Origin: Saturnia japonica
Lineage: Eukaryota; Arthropoda; Insecta; Lepidoptera; Saturniidae
Assembly (NCBI GenBank): GCA_033032175.1
Contig: CM065312.1
Span: 6,448,001-6,512,000 of the forward strand
Direction of reading: 5' to 3'
DNA: 64,000 bases
The notes under the pieces were generated by a model that made no database searches, was not told the origin of the DNA, and was given only the letters and a program-made list of their open reading frames with translations. Both the position numbers and the translations under genes were made by a program. Positions 22,967 to 36,200 of this stretch are shown piece after piece. Each line of letters begins with the position of its first letter. The first letter of the stretch is position 1.

Positions 22967-23252
22967 TGTATTTCGATTAAGGAACATAAAACATATCCAC
23001 ATCTCAAAGATATCACCATATTCAGACTAATTTACATTGCACATGCACCAGTCGCGAGCGGCGCGACGGACTTACATCACATACCTTTTACACAATCAAC
23101 TCGGACGCTTAACAATGGCATCTTATACAAGAAACGGCGCACAGCGCGTATCATACTCGCTCCCAATCTTACATTTAAATGCGGAACTTAGCAATTAAAG
23201 TTACGTTCGAGGTTGAGATCAAATGCAGGGGCGGGGAATTGCCCGCTCGGCT

Positions 23253-24290
23253 TCACTGGACTTTCGCGAGCGCCTCCTCGAGGCAGCACAGAGAATCCTT
23301 CACAGCATGGTACACAATATTCTTTATTTGCAGCTTGTCCTCCTTATTCGAGTGCTGCCGGGACAATTGGCGGAACTGCTGTGCGAGCTCGAAGCATCGC
23401 GATACGTTTTCCGGCGAAACGAAGTCCTCGGCCACTTTAATGCAATCGAGAAGGTTCCGGACTTGGTGCGGCGCTCCGGCCGGGACAAATACCGCGTCAC
23501 CGGGACACTGCAGGATCGCGTATCCTTCGACACCGTACTCACGATAAAGGCGCTCGCGAAGAGCCGCGTCCAGGTACCAGGTCTGGTCGTGCACGGGGTC
23601 ATGTTGTGGACGAGGCCGCGCACCTCGTTCCAACTCGGCCCGGACTAGGAAGTCACGTATTTTGTCCGCGTCTTTAGCGGCATAGATGTGCCAGAGCGCT
23701 GCGGGAGGCTTTTGACGCGCTCGTCGACGTGATAGTACGTCTACGCCGGCTTCTTCGGCAGCGCGGGACGCCTCGCGGGCACGTTCCTGCGCGTCACCCG
23801 GGGCACTAGCGTGAACCATAACGTTGACGGCATCACTCACATCCAAATGTAGATTAGTAGTACCGCCTGCGCCGCCGTACGCCGTGTACATTTTGGGCCC
23901 GAGGTCAGGCCGTACGAAGCACTCGGGCAATCTCGCAGCGAGGTTCAGTTTTCCATTCCGTGACGTATATTCACTGAGCGGCAGCACTCGCATGAGATCA
24001 TCGAACCGGGTGGGCAAGAGCTCTGCAAAGTCCTCGCCCGGAGGCCAATCTTTTAGTTTGAGTACCATGGGAGCGCCGCGCTCGTCGCGCAGCCTCTTGG
24101 CGGCGAGATCGAAGCCGTCCCAGAATTTCCTGGCTGGTTGATTGGGCACCACCAGGCCGGACGCACAGTTGACTAGGTCGACCCGCGTGTCACCGAAGTC
24201 GCGTGAGAAGCTTTCGGGACTCCACAGGTCTTTGTCGAGGAGATTCGATACGTCTGAGACTAGAACAGGTTGGCCGCGTTTCCATTGGTC
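23253..24290 (-). CDS. Kdm3: KDM3-like final exon: JmjC catalytic domain
   Basis: It encodes 345 residues and TGA (23255-23253). It starts [14 protein letters not shown], the entry to the KDM3 JmjC region. The iron-binding His-Leu-Asp is at 23849-23841 (TNLHLDVSD), and the distal His is at 23468-23466 (GAPHQVRNL). Both are intact, so catalysis is expected. The domain also has the family-specific [13 protein letters not shown] block and a C-terminal helical tail. The exon starts in phase 0 after TTGTTACAG. Strongly GC-rich coding sequence contrasts with the AT-rich surroundings and creates several long antisense frames, which are shadows. Confidence 0.95.
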   Translation of the reverse strand, partial: DQWKRGQPVLVSDVSNLLDKDLWSPESFSRDFGDTRVDLVNCASGLVVPNQPARKFWDGFDLAAKRLRDERGAPMVLKLKDWPPGEDFAELLPTRFDDLMRVLPLSEYTSRNGKLNLAARLPECFVRPDLGPKMYTAYGGAGGTTNLHLDVSDAVNVMVHASAPGDAQERAREASRAAEEAGVDVLSRRRARQKPPAALWHIYAAKDADKIRDFLVRAELERGARPRPQHDPVHDQTWYLDAALRERLYREYGVEGYAILQCPGDAVFVPAGAPHQVRNLLDCIKVAEDFVSPENVSRCFELAQQFRQLSRQHSNKEDKLQIKNIVYHAVKDSLCCLEEALAKVQ

Positions 24291-27200
24291 CTGTAACAAT
24301 GAAGTCAGATGAGTAAGGAAAATAATGCATACGTAGCCATAAGTAATAAATTATGTGTCACTTAAGTAACTATGTAAAAAAACAGCTACAAATTTCTACA
24401 ATATTATAAAACAAAGTACCCCGCCGCGTGTGTCTGAACACGATAAGCTCAAAAACTACCGGACGGATTACAGTTCATTATGCTTGTATATAAATGAACT
24501 GAAATATGAGGATGATTGTTGAATATGACGGAAAAAATCATGCCGACTTTACTTTACTGGCGTGCGCCGCGTATACTAATAGAGTTATAATGTATTGAGA
24601 CAAGCCGAGGCGGGTAGCTAGTGATAACAAACTAGAATGTAAACATATTTCACAAATCTTTATTTGCATTAACTAAGAATTTTTTTTTAAACCTATAAAT
24701 GTAAATAATATGATAATTACCTGGAAAGGCTTATAATTGCCGGGATGTACCGGGTCCGTGAGATGCAACAGTTTTCCGTCGCAGAGCCACGCGTGAGGCA
24801 CGTCCGGGTATAATAGCTTCGATTCCGTTAACGTCATTATCCTAATCGGCAATTCCTCTCTCTCGCGACCGCTCCTGTCGTACCGCTTCACAACGTTCGA
24901 TAACGCGAAAGGTTTCTCATCATCATCATCGCCTTTTTTCTCGTCGACTACACTGGATATGACGTCATCGAGAGTGTCGCTCTTGTTCTTCTTTTGTTTC
25001 TTCTTGGGTTGCGCTTCAGCGCTGCCTTCTGGGGCCGGCCTTATCAGTAGCTCTCGTAACGTCGAGAAGTTACCGCCTTCCTCTGAGTCGGACGAGCTCG
25101 AATCTGATTTTTCTTCCTTGGCCTCATTTTTAAGGGGTATTTCCGAGAGCCAGCTGACCACGGAGCTGCCAGTTTTACCGTTTTCCGATTTTACCGGCGA
25201 AGACCCGTTCGCCGATGCGGTTTCTTCTTTGACTTCTTCCTTTTTGGTGTTCTGTTAAATAACAATTACAATATTAATTGTTGAAATATTTAAAGAACAC
25301 AGTAAACTACAACTTTTAACAATGAAAAATATTTATGAAATTTAAGAACTCCTGACAGAATTTTGTCTACTAAGCAGATCTATTTAGACCGTGATACATT
25401 TTCTAGGGTAACTGACATTAATGTAGGATTCGAAACTGCATTGATATGGCATCCAAAAACGATATCACATAGTCATGTGAGCTGCCACAAAACAAAAATA
25501 ATGCAGCATTCATAAGCCTAAGGAATTCTTTAATGTCAATATTGTATTCTGTGTATCTGTATTCTGTTCTATAAATGTGTAATGTTAAAAATGAATCATA
25601 ATCCTACAATAGCATTCTAATGGAGTAAATGGAATGCCGTCTTTTCGGTCTTTTTTAGTCTTTATTAATAGGTTGTATTATAGTTTTAGCGTTTAGCTGC
25701 AATTTCACTGGATGTTAAGTGACGATGTATCTCAAGATGGTAGCACGCTAAGCCTAACAGCAAGATGACTGACTCTCATGTGCAGTTGCCGGAACACACT
25801 TATTGGTGCTTCGTGACAGACTTTCAAGTCGAGGGACCACCCTCAAGCTAGCCAGGCAAGCATTGAAAGCCCTACACCACCATGTTATGATTTCATCACG
25901 ATGTTTCCTTTCATCGAATGCTCAGGCTCGTTGATTCGAACTCACGTCGATCACCACCACTTAGCCATTATTGCTTCAGTAATCAAAAATTTTATTTTTA
26001 TACTACAAAGGTGGCAAACAAGCATACGGCGCGCTTGATGGTATGCGGCAACCGTAGCTTATGGACGCTTGTAATAAATACCATAACTCACCGCAGAAAT
26101 ACAGCACAAGGTCGTTTGGCTGCGATCTTTTGTAAAGTAGCTATGCAATATTTGGGTCAAATGGTTATGAAATTACCTTTTGTATTGCACGTTGCAGTAG
26201 AGTTCTGGCAGCTAATCGATCATTAGGAGCGACGTGAGAGGAGTTTCCGCAAGCACAAGATGGCAGGCCGAATGAAGCTCGCACGCGATGTGCTCGCGCG
26301 GCCGCTGCGGACAATGCGCCACCGGCAGCTATCTGCGTCAGTAGTAACCGTCGCGCCGGGTGGGCCCCGCCCGATGTACACGTCAACCAACTGACAAAAA
26401 CACAATACATTTAATTTAAGGCTAATAGTAACACTGTGTCTTGAGGGTGTTAAATAAGTAATTACGAAAGAGAGTCTATTAAAAGCGTGAAGTCGAAAAC
26501 TGAGGGTTTTAATAAGTCGATGTTCGTAATCCCCGTACCGCCCCCGTGTAACATACATTGTTTTTCATAACATTTGCGAGTAAATAATTAAAATAATGTA
26601 AAAAAAAAAAAAAATTACTACATAATATGTACTAGTCAACTCAACAATTACAAAATTTACGAAGAGCAGTTTTGTAAGCAGTTAGCGGGCTAGTGTTCCA
26701 TAGATAATACAACAAATATTGTTACGTTCAGAAACGTAAACGGTGGCGCAAAGACGCATATAGTCAAATGGATTGTAAAAAATTGCATCGATTGCGAAAG
26801 TCAGTTACGCCCTCGGGTGTTAGCACAAAAAATAGGCCTTGTGGTTTAATTTAGGGGGTTACACCCAAGATAGCCTGCATATTATGACACTGTTTCTTCA
26901 AGTGTGATGAAAAGTATTTATTATAAATAGTTGAACTTGCAATAAGCGCATTTTAACACGGCATGAGTATTGAATAACCTCTTAGACAGCCAAGCGTGAA
27001 GTTACGTGGAAACTACACCGTAGTGATGTCACAAAATCGATTAATAATCAATAGTCATGAACGCAATCAATCAATCAATTGTTAAATCAAACCAATCGAT
27101 TACTGATTTCCAATACAGAATATAGGGATTTTTTTTGTGAAAACAAAGAACATTTCCGCGAATGGCCTTTTTTAGCTCGTCAAGACAAAAAAGGTACGTA

Positions 27201-30200
27201 AGTTTAGGAACACGATGAGCTTTTTTCGCTGTTGTTTTCGAGGACGGGCTGACATATTATACCGTACAAAAAACAATCGGTAGACAATCAATTAATCAAT
27301 CGATTGCCCTATCATTAAAGTAGTAGTTAGTAGTAGAGCATTTTACACTGATACATACTTTTTACCTACTTATTAACACTGAGAGGGTAAAGTTAAAGTG
27401 GTTGAGAGGATGGAACACGACCACCTCACACGCATTGGATAACAAATTACGGTGATCGTTCACAGGCTTTCGAGATCAACCAGTTTAGTCGATCAATATT
27501 GATGGTTCTTAGGTCTTAATGTATACAGAGTGTAACATTTAAATGGGTGAGTGAGGGAAACTGAAACTATATGAGATAGATAAATCTTCAAAGGAACCAT
27601 GACACCGATTTTATAGATAAGAAAAATTTCTATTATAAATTAAAAAAAAAAACATTTTATTACGATAATTGATAGTGTTGGTTGTAAAGTATATTTAAAT
27701 GTTGCTAAGAAACCCTGTGTCTGAAATTAAAAGAAAATGTTGAATTTAAATATTTTAAGTAACGGTTTTGTGTGTTTTGTAGTTTAAAGGGGTGAGTTTT
27801 TCATAATGATCTTTATTTACATGATACACCAACATCATATTTATTTAATATAATTAATTTTTTTTGTAAAATTTTTTAAAACTGTTCTATTAACTATTCA
27901 TACGTATTTCGTAAATTATATCCAAAACGGGATTTTATTCTTTTTAAATCTATACTAACGGAGCTCAAGTGTTTTTTGAACTACCAGATTCACAAAATTA
28001 TTTTTGCAATTTATAGCCTATTTATCGAGGAATGTTGTAGACTATAAAATATCACGTTGCGACCCTAAGGAGCAGAGCAATTGCCATACAAAGTATAGGT
28101 CAGAAATTTAATATAAACTCACCCAAATGAGTCTCTTTCACTGTTAGTCGTGGCGTTGGCTGTGTTGCTCGTTTCTGTGCTTGAATTGGCCGCTTCACCA
28201 GATGTCCGTGACTGACCAACGAAAAATAAATTTGTTTTCAAAAATTGTATTATTATATGACATTTAAAGAAAAACTAAAGTTCATATAATGAACATAAAT
28301 AATCAGGAAGATAAACATTTTGAACAATAGATTTTTAAATATATTTTTTTTATTTTTCAATAATAAGTGTGAGTTCTCACCTTATAGCAATCTAAGCATA
28401 CGACAAAACCGCACTTTCCGCACGTCCAATGGAAATTGAACAGTGTCGTTTCGCAAACGTCACACATTTCCCGAACGCCTTGCACCACACGTTTCCACGC
28501 TATCGTTTTATCTGTTAAAACAATACAAAAAAACATGTTATAACAGAAAAAATATTGTGTGTCAATATAATAAATAGCGTAAAAACTTTATCTTTTTAAT
28601 GTCCACAGCAGATGCAAGTGATGAAAATAAAACAATACAGAAAAAGAGGGAGTGGTTGTAAATTACAACTGCTAGAACACCAAAATGAATATAATGAAAA
28701 TAGATTCTCAAATTGAAAGTAATGGTTAGGTAAATCTGCTGTAGAAAAGGGATTTCCTTTACTGAACCTTAGAATTATTGTAGGATTTCTATCATGTAAT
28801 TTAACGCGGCGTACAAGCAAGCTAAAACTGAACCATCCTGCCTAAATTAAAACAATACGAAATAGTTTAGTAATATAATATTAAGCAACTAATAAGTACT
28901 TTAGATTCCCCTTACCCTCATTTAAATGATGGGATTCAGCTTCTTTTTCTTGTTGTAACAGTTCACAGAACTGGTCTCCAATCTCCCTCAAAAGGAAGCA
29001 ACTCATTTCTATGTCCAGCTCAGCGGCACCGGCCGATGACGATAACCATAATTTCATATCTTCCTGTAAACAAAAGAAAAATTTTCTACATTATGAAAAA
29101 AGTCTCAAAAAATCAAGAATCTTTTACATTATCACTTTATAAAATCATTCTACATACCTCTTCGGCGTCTTTATAGGGATCCGAGAAGCCAGCTATCGCC
29201 AACTGTCTATTCTTAGCATACTTCAGTCTTCGAAAAGCGTAGAAACGGCAAAAGATGTTCGGCATATCTTTGTCTCGCTGTGCGGGTGACCAGCGGCACT
29301 CCCGACACTTAGCTAAGCGCGGTGCCACCTCGAAGCAGGGTCCACTTTGCAGGAAAGAGTCGGGCACGGCTTTAGTACTGGGTGCCGGTGTCCGACGCGT
29401 CGGGTCATCGCGACGACGACCACCCCGTCCCCCGCCGGTGCCGCCTCCGCGAGCTCTTCGTCCTCGCGCACGCCCCGCTCCCCCTCGTTTACTGGACGTG
29501 CTTCCACTACCGCTTCCACTGCCCCCCGAATCAGAGTCTTTGTCATCGCTCTCTTTATCGCTCTCGCTTCCACTCTCTGCCGCCTTCTTTCGCTTCGGCT
29601 CGTCGCCAGCTTTTCGTACGGCAGCACCTTTTTTTCGTTTCGCTTTTGGTGGTTTCCTCTTTGGAGGCGCGGCAGATTCGCGATCCGAGCTCGAGCTGTC
29701 CTCCTCGGGGTCATCAATGCGACCATTCGGCTCCTTCGGTTTGCGCGGTTTAGATTGTTTTCTGGCAGGTCGCTGGATGGACTTAGTGGCAATAGGTACG
29801 GTAACATTTGACCCGGAGTCATCTGGTTCCGAGCCACGAGCAATCGTCATCGGAAGCGTAATGCAGGTACCTCCACCGCCAGAACAGTCACCTTCACCTA
29901 TTGGCGCGGTTTCGTGTCGCTGGAGCCACGCTTTTTTTCCAAGATGTCGAATGGGGGCAGAACCTTCTCGTGGTGAAGAAGCCGCTTTCACTGGCGTATC
30001 CGCTTCGCTACCCACTACTACAGGAGGAGTCGCAGGAGGAGCGGGCGGCGTAGGAGCTGGAGGTGGCGCTGCTGATTGTGGCGGTGAGGCTGCGACCGGC
30101 GGTACTGGTGTCGCCGGCGCCGGACTAGCCGCTAAGGTTAACCGGGGTGCAGGCGAAGCGCCAGCTGCGCGTTCCGGTGCCTCCACGCTGCCATCGGCTG

Positions 30201-33200
30201 AAGGTACACGAACGTCACAAGGTGGTCCGGGTGCTTGAGGTGCGGGTTCAGAACCGGGTGGCGCTCTTGCTACACTTGCAGCCGCTGCAATTAGAGGTTG
30301 CGGCGCAGTAGGTTCTTCCAGCCGCCGCCGTTTCGCGTCCACTTCGGACGGAACTGGCGGGTCGACAGCGACACGGCGTCGAGGCGATAATCGATCTGGA
30401 TCCTCGCGTGCGATACCCAAGTCGAGAGGCTGCGTTTGACAGGGCGAAGTAGTGGTGGTATCGACTATGGTTCGTGGTAGCGGACGTGGCTCAGGAGTCC
30501 GTGAGTGTGCGGGAGGCGGCGGCCGCGTCCGAAGAGCCGGTGAGTATGCGGAGGGCGGCGGGTAGGGGACGGGAGGAGGTTCCGCCTTCGCAAGCGGCGG
30601 CGGAGGTTCTACGGCGATAGCGTAGTGCGCCGGACTCGGTGAACCACTAGGTTTGCCGTATATATGTGGCGGCGCCGGACTAGAAACTTTCGGCTTGGTT
30701 GGTACAGGCTGATAGTAAACGGGCGATCGTTGCGGCGGTGGCTGGGGCTGCGGCTGCGGTTGGTAGAGACGACGAGCGCCCTTGTCCTGTGCAGGCAATG
30801 CTGCCGCGTGCGGCGCTGGCTGTAGCACCGGATGCGGAGGCGCGTGAGGTGACGGACCAGTTCGATATGTCCGGGAAGGAAGGTAATGAGGTGAAGGTTC
30901 ACTGCGAGGTTTGCTGGGGTAAGGATGCTTCTGTTCCAGGTGAATTTGTTTGGGATCGTGCTTAACTATGACTGAATTTTTCTCGGGCACCAGCGGTGGT
31001 GGCGCCGGTAAGTGCGGGTCTTTTAGTTTGTCGTACGACCGATACGTAGGATAATTATAAGGTGCGAAATTGGGCTCTCCTTTTGGTAGTGATTGATGTG
31101 GCGTTGATTTGTCTTGTTTGGAAGCTATGAGCCGCGCGTGCGGTGAGCAGTAATCACCGGGAGAGGAGACAGGGGGTCTGGTTGAAGGATGCGAGGGATG
31201 TGCTGTGTGTGTCGGCGGGTGACCCGGCGGCGAATAGTAGTTGCGGTCCGGCGGTGGAGCGCGCAGCCTATCGTGGTCGGGAGCTGGCGCACCTCGATTC
31301 GGGGTTAGACTATGCAATATCGACCACGACATATTGCGATCCCGCTAAAACAAAACAATTACATTTGAATAAATAAACAAAAATATAAATTAACAGCAGA
31401 ATTTAAATATAAAAAATATAAAGAACTTTACCAACCTTCTGATTAGCCAGCCTTAGAGATTCCTCAAAATGCCTCGAAACCAGTTTCGAGGCCGCATTCT
31501 CTTGCTCTCTTCTTTCTTTTTCTTCTCTCTCATGTTTTTCTCTTTCACGCTCCCTTTCTCTTTCTCTCTCTCTTTCTTGTTCTAGCCGTTCTCTCTCCTT
31601 TCTTTCTTTTTGTTGCTTCTCCAGCATCTCACGTTGCTCCTGTTCTCTTCTATCTCTGTAACAAAAAAACAATACATTAGTAAATGCGAATGCTTTGTTT
31701 TAATGCTTAAACTCTTATAGCAAAAAATATAACAATAAAAATTATTTCAAATGAAATCAAACATCCAACGGCAACAAAAAACACGAATAAAAAAGTATAT
31801 GCTATTTATTTCATTCGCAGACGTCATCCTCCTTTTTTGCAATCGGGTACAAATTCACAAATATTTTACAATTATTTCTAGATGTCTCCACTTTCTCTAA
31901 TGTCTTTAAGTGAGCACTATTTATTGATTCTTTAATTTTATCGTGGAAATCTAACTAAACTAACTAGCCAACAAATTCAACTGTTCTTGGGAGCTTCATT
32001 ATTAATGGTTTCAATACAATTCAATTCAATACAAAGAAAATATATTAATTAACAAATCCCATTAATATTTTTTTTGCTTACAATCAATTGCACCATGCAT
32101 AACGTCGCCGAGGGGGTCAACGAGATATAAACTTGTTATGTCTTTTAAAATATTTTCAAAATACCATTCGCCAATTAATGTGAATTACATAAAAATAAAA
32201 GAACAAAGTTTAGAACACACGTAATAAATTAACCAATGAGAACAAACGAAAGTTTTAAAATTAATATTAAGTATATGTTGAAATGTCCATTATGATCCAG
32301 TTCAATGAAACACTTTTAACATTACGATAAAGATTATTTGTATCACTGCATTTATTAAACAAGTTACGTATATGAAAAATGTATTATCCTACCAAGTTCT
32401 GATGTTGCAGTATATAGACAACAAATTTTTATTACGACATTTTATATACTTAAATCAACAAAAACACAATACATGCTCATAATCATGAAATATTTACTCA
32501 CCGAATAAAACTTAAACGAATGAAATTTAAATAACCTTTGTAATACATTCGAAGTCTTTGATAGATATTTAACTATTATTCACGACTGTTCACGTAAGCA
32601 AATTATTTCAAATTAAAAAATGTCAAAGTGAAAGACAAGTGTGACGTTAAATCTTTCTCCAAAAGAGTTTTACCCGATGACCTACATTTACGCTCTATGA
32701 ATATACCTAATAGTATATTTTATGAAAAAAGAAGTTACCTACGAGTACGAAGCCAAATAATCATTTTAAGAGTAAAAGATAAAATTTTATAAAAATACAA
32801 TAAGATGAATTAACACCACAGTTAATAAGTTAATGTTAAACGAAAGTTTTTAAATTTAACATTCGAATTATTATTATTTTCAATTATTTTAAGAATACTT
32901 AATTGCGTAAAAAATATTCCAACCGATTTCAATGCAGGTGTACCAGCTGGCACTACGGTCGTTCACCTTGCCCCAGAACGGCTTTCGCACGGTGACGTAA
33001 TTAATAAACAACCTTGAACGTATTCCATAAACAACAAAGTAATGTCGTGAACGTGGCCAATTAGGGTTTCAGATGAGCTAAATTAACACACTTTTTAGTA
33101 CTGGACACTTTCTTAATTTTATTTATTGGATATCCATGACAATAAGTATTATAAAAACAACACATTATCGAAATGATGTAGAAAAATAGTTTTCTTAAAA

Positions 33201-36200
33201 CTTTAATAACTTTTTATTGAATGTAGATATCATAATTATTTTTTTTCAGATTAGGACCAAGTAACTAAATCTTTTACTACATTTTTTCGATATTGTAAGA
33301 ATCGATTAACACGTTTTTAAGTTAAATCCGGACATACAAATAGACAGACAAAAAGAAATTAAGGGAATATTCTTGATCAGTGGTCCTTTAAATAGCATGT
33401 CTATCGGGTAATTTGGAAAGAATATTATATGTACGGACATGACTAATGATTTATTAATATTGATTAGAGATATTGATCATAATGATACCGAAATACATAA
33501 TGAAAAGTAAATTCTAACACGCATAATTGCGGCCTTGTGCTTAAAACGTGTGCTTAAATCTCTTTCATTCAATTCATGAGAAGTATATTCATTATATTCA
33601 ACTTTATGTAAAATTAGACACCCACTAATAGATCACATGCATTTTTGAGAAGTTATTTTTTTAAACCTAGAATAGTTACGTTAACGTTAGTTTACGTTGT
33701 GCTGAAAATTAAACGGCGATTCTGGCACCTGTTTATTGGTTGCTATGGCGTCGCGATGCTCAGCGTCTTGTAAGGTAAACAGTGATGTTGAAGGTATTTT
33801 TAAAAGCTAATTCTCTATTTTCATCCTTTTTATACTATTATAAGTATTTTAAAACAATACCGGCAGTTTATAGCCGGTTGCAAATCACTCTGCCAAACTG
33901 TTTAAGAGAAAAGCTATAAAACGTAATTTCTCTCAATTATTATTGCTAGTGTAAAAAATATCATGTGATGTGTTGTAACTCTTACTTTTAATTAAAACAA
34001 GATTACCCACACCTATTCACGCATTCAAGGGAAGTTAGCTACGTATGATCTTCTCGTCTAAGATACTGCAGCGCCTCCAGGCGAAAGTCTTTGACCAGTG
34101 TCTGTAGCCAGTGATGACCTATGGCATTGAAATTTGGTCACTAACTATGGACCTCATTCGAAAGTTCAAGGTCACTCAAAGGGTAATGGAAAGGGCTATG
34201 CTCGGAGTTTTTTGCGTAAACAAATCAGAAATGAGGAGATTCGCATAATAACTAAAGTAACTGGCATAGCTCTAAGAATTCCTAGACTAAGTGGAAGTGT
34301 GCACATAGCTCGTAGGACGAATGACCCATAGGGCCGAAGAGTTCAATGGTGGCCACGTACCGGAAGACGCAGCGTGGGCAGATCCGCCACAAGGTGAACC
34401 GACGACCTAGTAAAAGTTGTGGGAACCAGCTCGATGTAAACAGCCGAGGACCAGTTACCAGATGTACGAGAAATCTAGTTACTTTACGAGAAAATTGACT
34501 TAATAAAAACATATCTTAGACATCGTCTTATTATAGCTAGTCAGCTGTCCCCGCGGCTTCTATCGTATGGACGACATAAGTCCGCGTAATTCTTGTAAAA
34601 AACTAGTTTCTTAAAACTATAATTACTTTTTATTGAAAGAAGATATCGTGATTATTTTATTTTTTTTGATAAGGACCAAGTCTCTGCGGAGTAAAACAAA
34701 AAAAAATATCAATATCTATCCAGTAGTTTTTACGTGATGCACACACAACGGCAAACCTCAGCCACTTTATTTATATAGATAGAGTAAATGGTACATTTTT
34801 AGCGGCAGAAAGTGCTAAGGCCCAAATCGCAAAGCAAATTATAAAAATGTCGATCCATTAATGGTTAAAATTAAATAAATTTAATGCCTTTAATGTTACC
34901 TAGTACAAATCCTATCTACTAATATTTGGATGCATAGAGACAGTTTATAAACTGGATTAACCTAAAAGTTACTTTCTATCACGGTAAATGGCATATTTTT
35001 CATTTCTCTATGGAGACAATTCACGCACACACACAAGTTCACACACACAAGTTCACACACACAAGTTCACGCAGACGAAGTGCCGGACAAAGCTGGTAGG
35101 TATAATACGCGACATGGGCGTTTTAACGAACAAGATGCTAAATGTCTAAAATTGTGTAATTTCAAATATAAAGATAATCGCGAAACAAACTACTCAATTA
35201 TTGGTAGGTATATAATAAAACAAATAACAAAAAAAAGTGCACCAATTACATTTTTAATAATGCATCCGTTCGAAAAATTTAATTACATATGAGTAATACG
35301 ATATGCTTTAGAATATAGATTACTGTCTTGTAAAAACAGTTCTAAGAATATTTAACAAATAACATACCTACGAGGTAAACAATCTACAAGTCTGCAAGAC
35401 ACTCTTATTACGTAGCGGTTTGCCTACAACTTGGATCATTTGAACAATAATAAATATTATATTATTTATATTAAATTATCTAATTTATGTACCGTATTAA
35501 AACTTGTAAGAATATGTAATTTTAAAATTAAAAAAAAAAATCATATAGCCAAGTATATAAGGTGTTGTAGTGTGTATTGTATTCAAATTTCAAAGTATAA
35601 ATCTAGATTCGCGATTTCTTTAATAATTATCGTGATCTTAAGGTGTTCTAAAAAAGAAACTAAAAATGCTTTATTCTACTAATAACCTCTGATATGAAAA
35701 TAAACATTGAAAATAATGCCACTGGTTTGGAAAACATTTTCAATTTGTACTTTTTAATTGGACGATATTGGACTAATATATATATACATATGTATATAAG
35801 GTTCTGGCTGCCATAAATATAGTGCGAGTACAGTTTAGAGATCAGACCAAAAGTTACAAATATAATCTATATTTGAGTAAGTTTTCTTTGTCGGTTTTGT
35901 AATATTCTATGGGGAAAGGCAAACTATACTGCGTTTATTATTCCCACGGAGTGAAATGACATTTCATGTGTTGCAAGTTTATTGTGTTTATAAAATAGTG
36001 ATATCAGCAAATGGTACCAATAATTGTAAATCCGTATGATATATTATACCTATGGATAAGTTTTTTTTTTTTTTCAAAAAGCATTGAACCGTTCTATGTG
36101 AAGCCCGAATAAGGGAGACAGATTCGAATCTCTCGTGGATCAACCAAAGCGTTCTTTTTTTTAGTTTTTGTTTAGCAGTTGTTCGCCGTAATATATTAAT

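Noticed and set aside
23179..23648. Three plus-strand open frames of 75-141 codons
   Set aside because: They are antisense to the GC-rich JmjC exon, which has clear family motifs and iron ligands.
29255..30238. 327-codon plus-strand frame rich in Ser, Pro, Arg and Gly, with other overlapping frames
   Set aside because: Antisense to the Pro-rich KDM3-like exon; GC-rich low-complexity DNA keeps several frames open by chance.
36095..36160. Possible tRNA (GATTCGAATCT word)
   Set aside because: No acceptor, D or anticodon stems can be paired around it.
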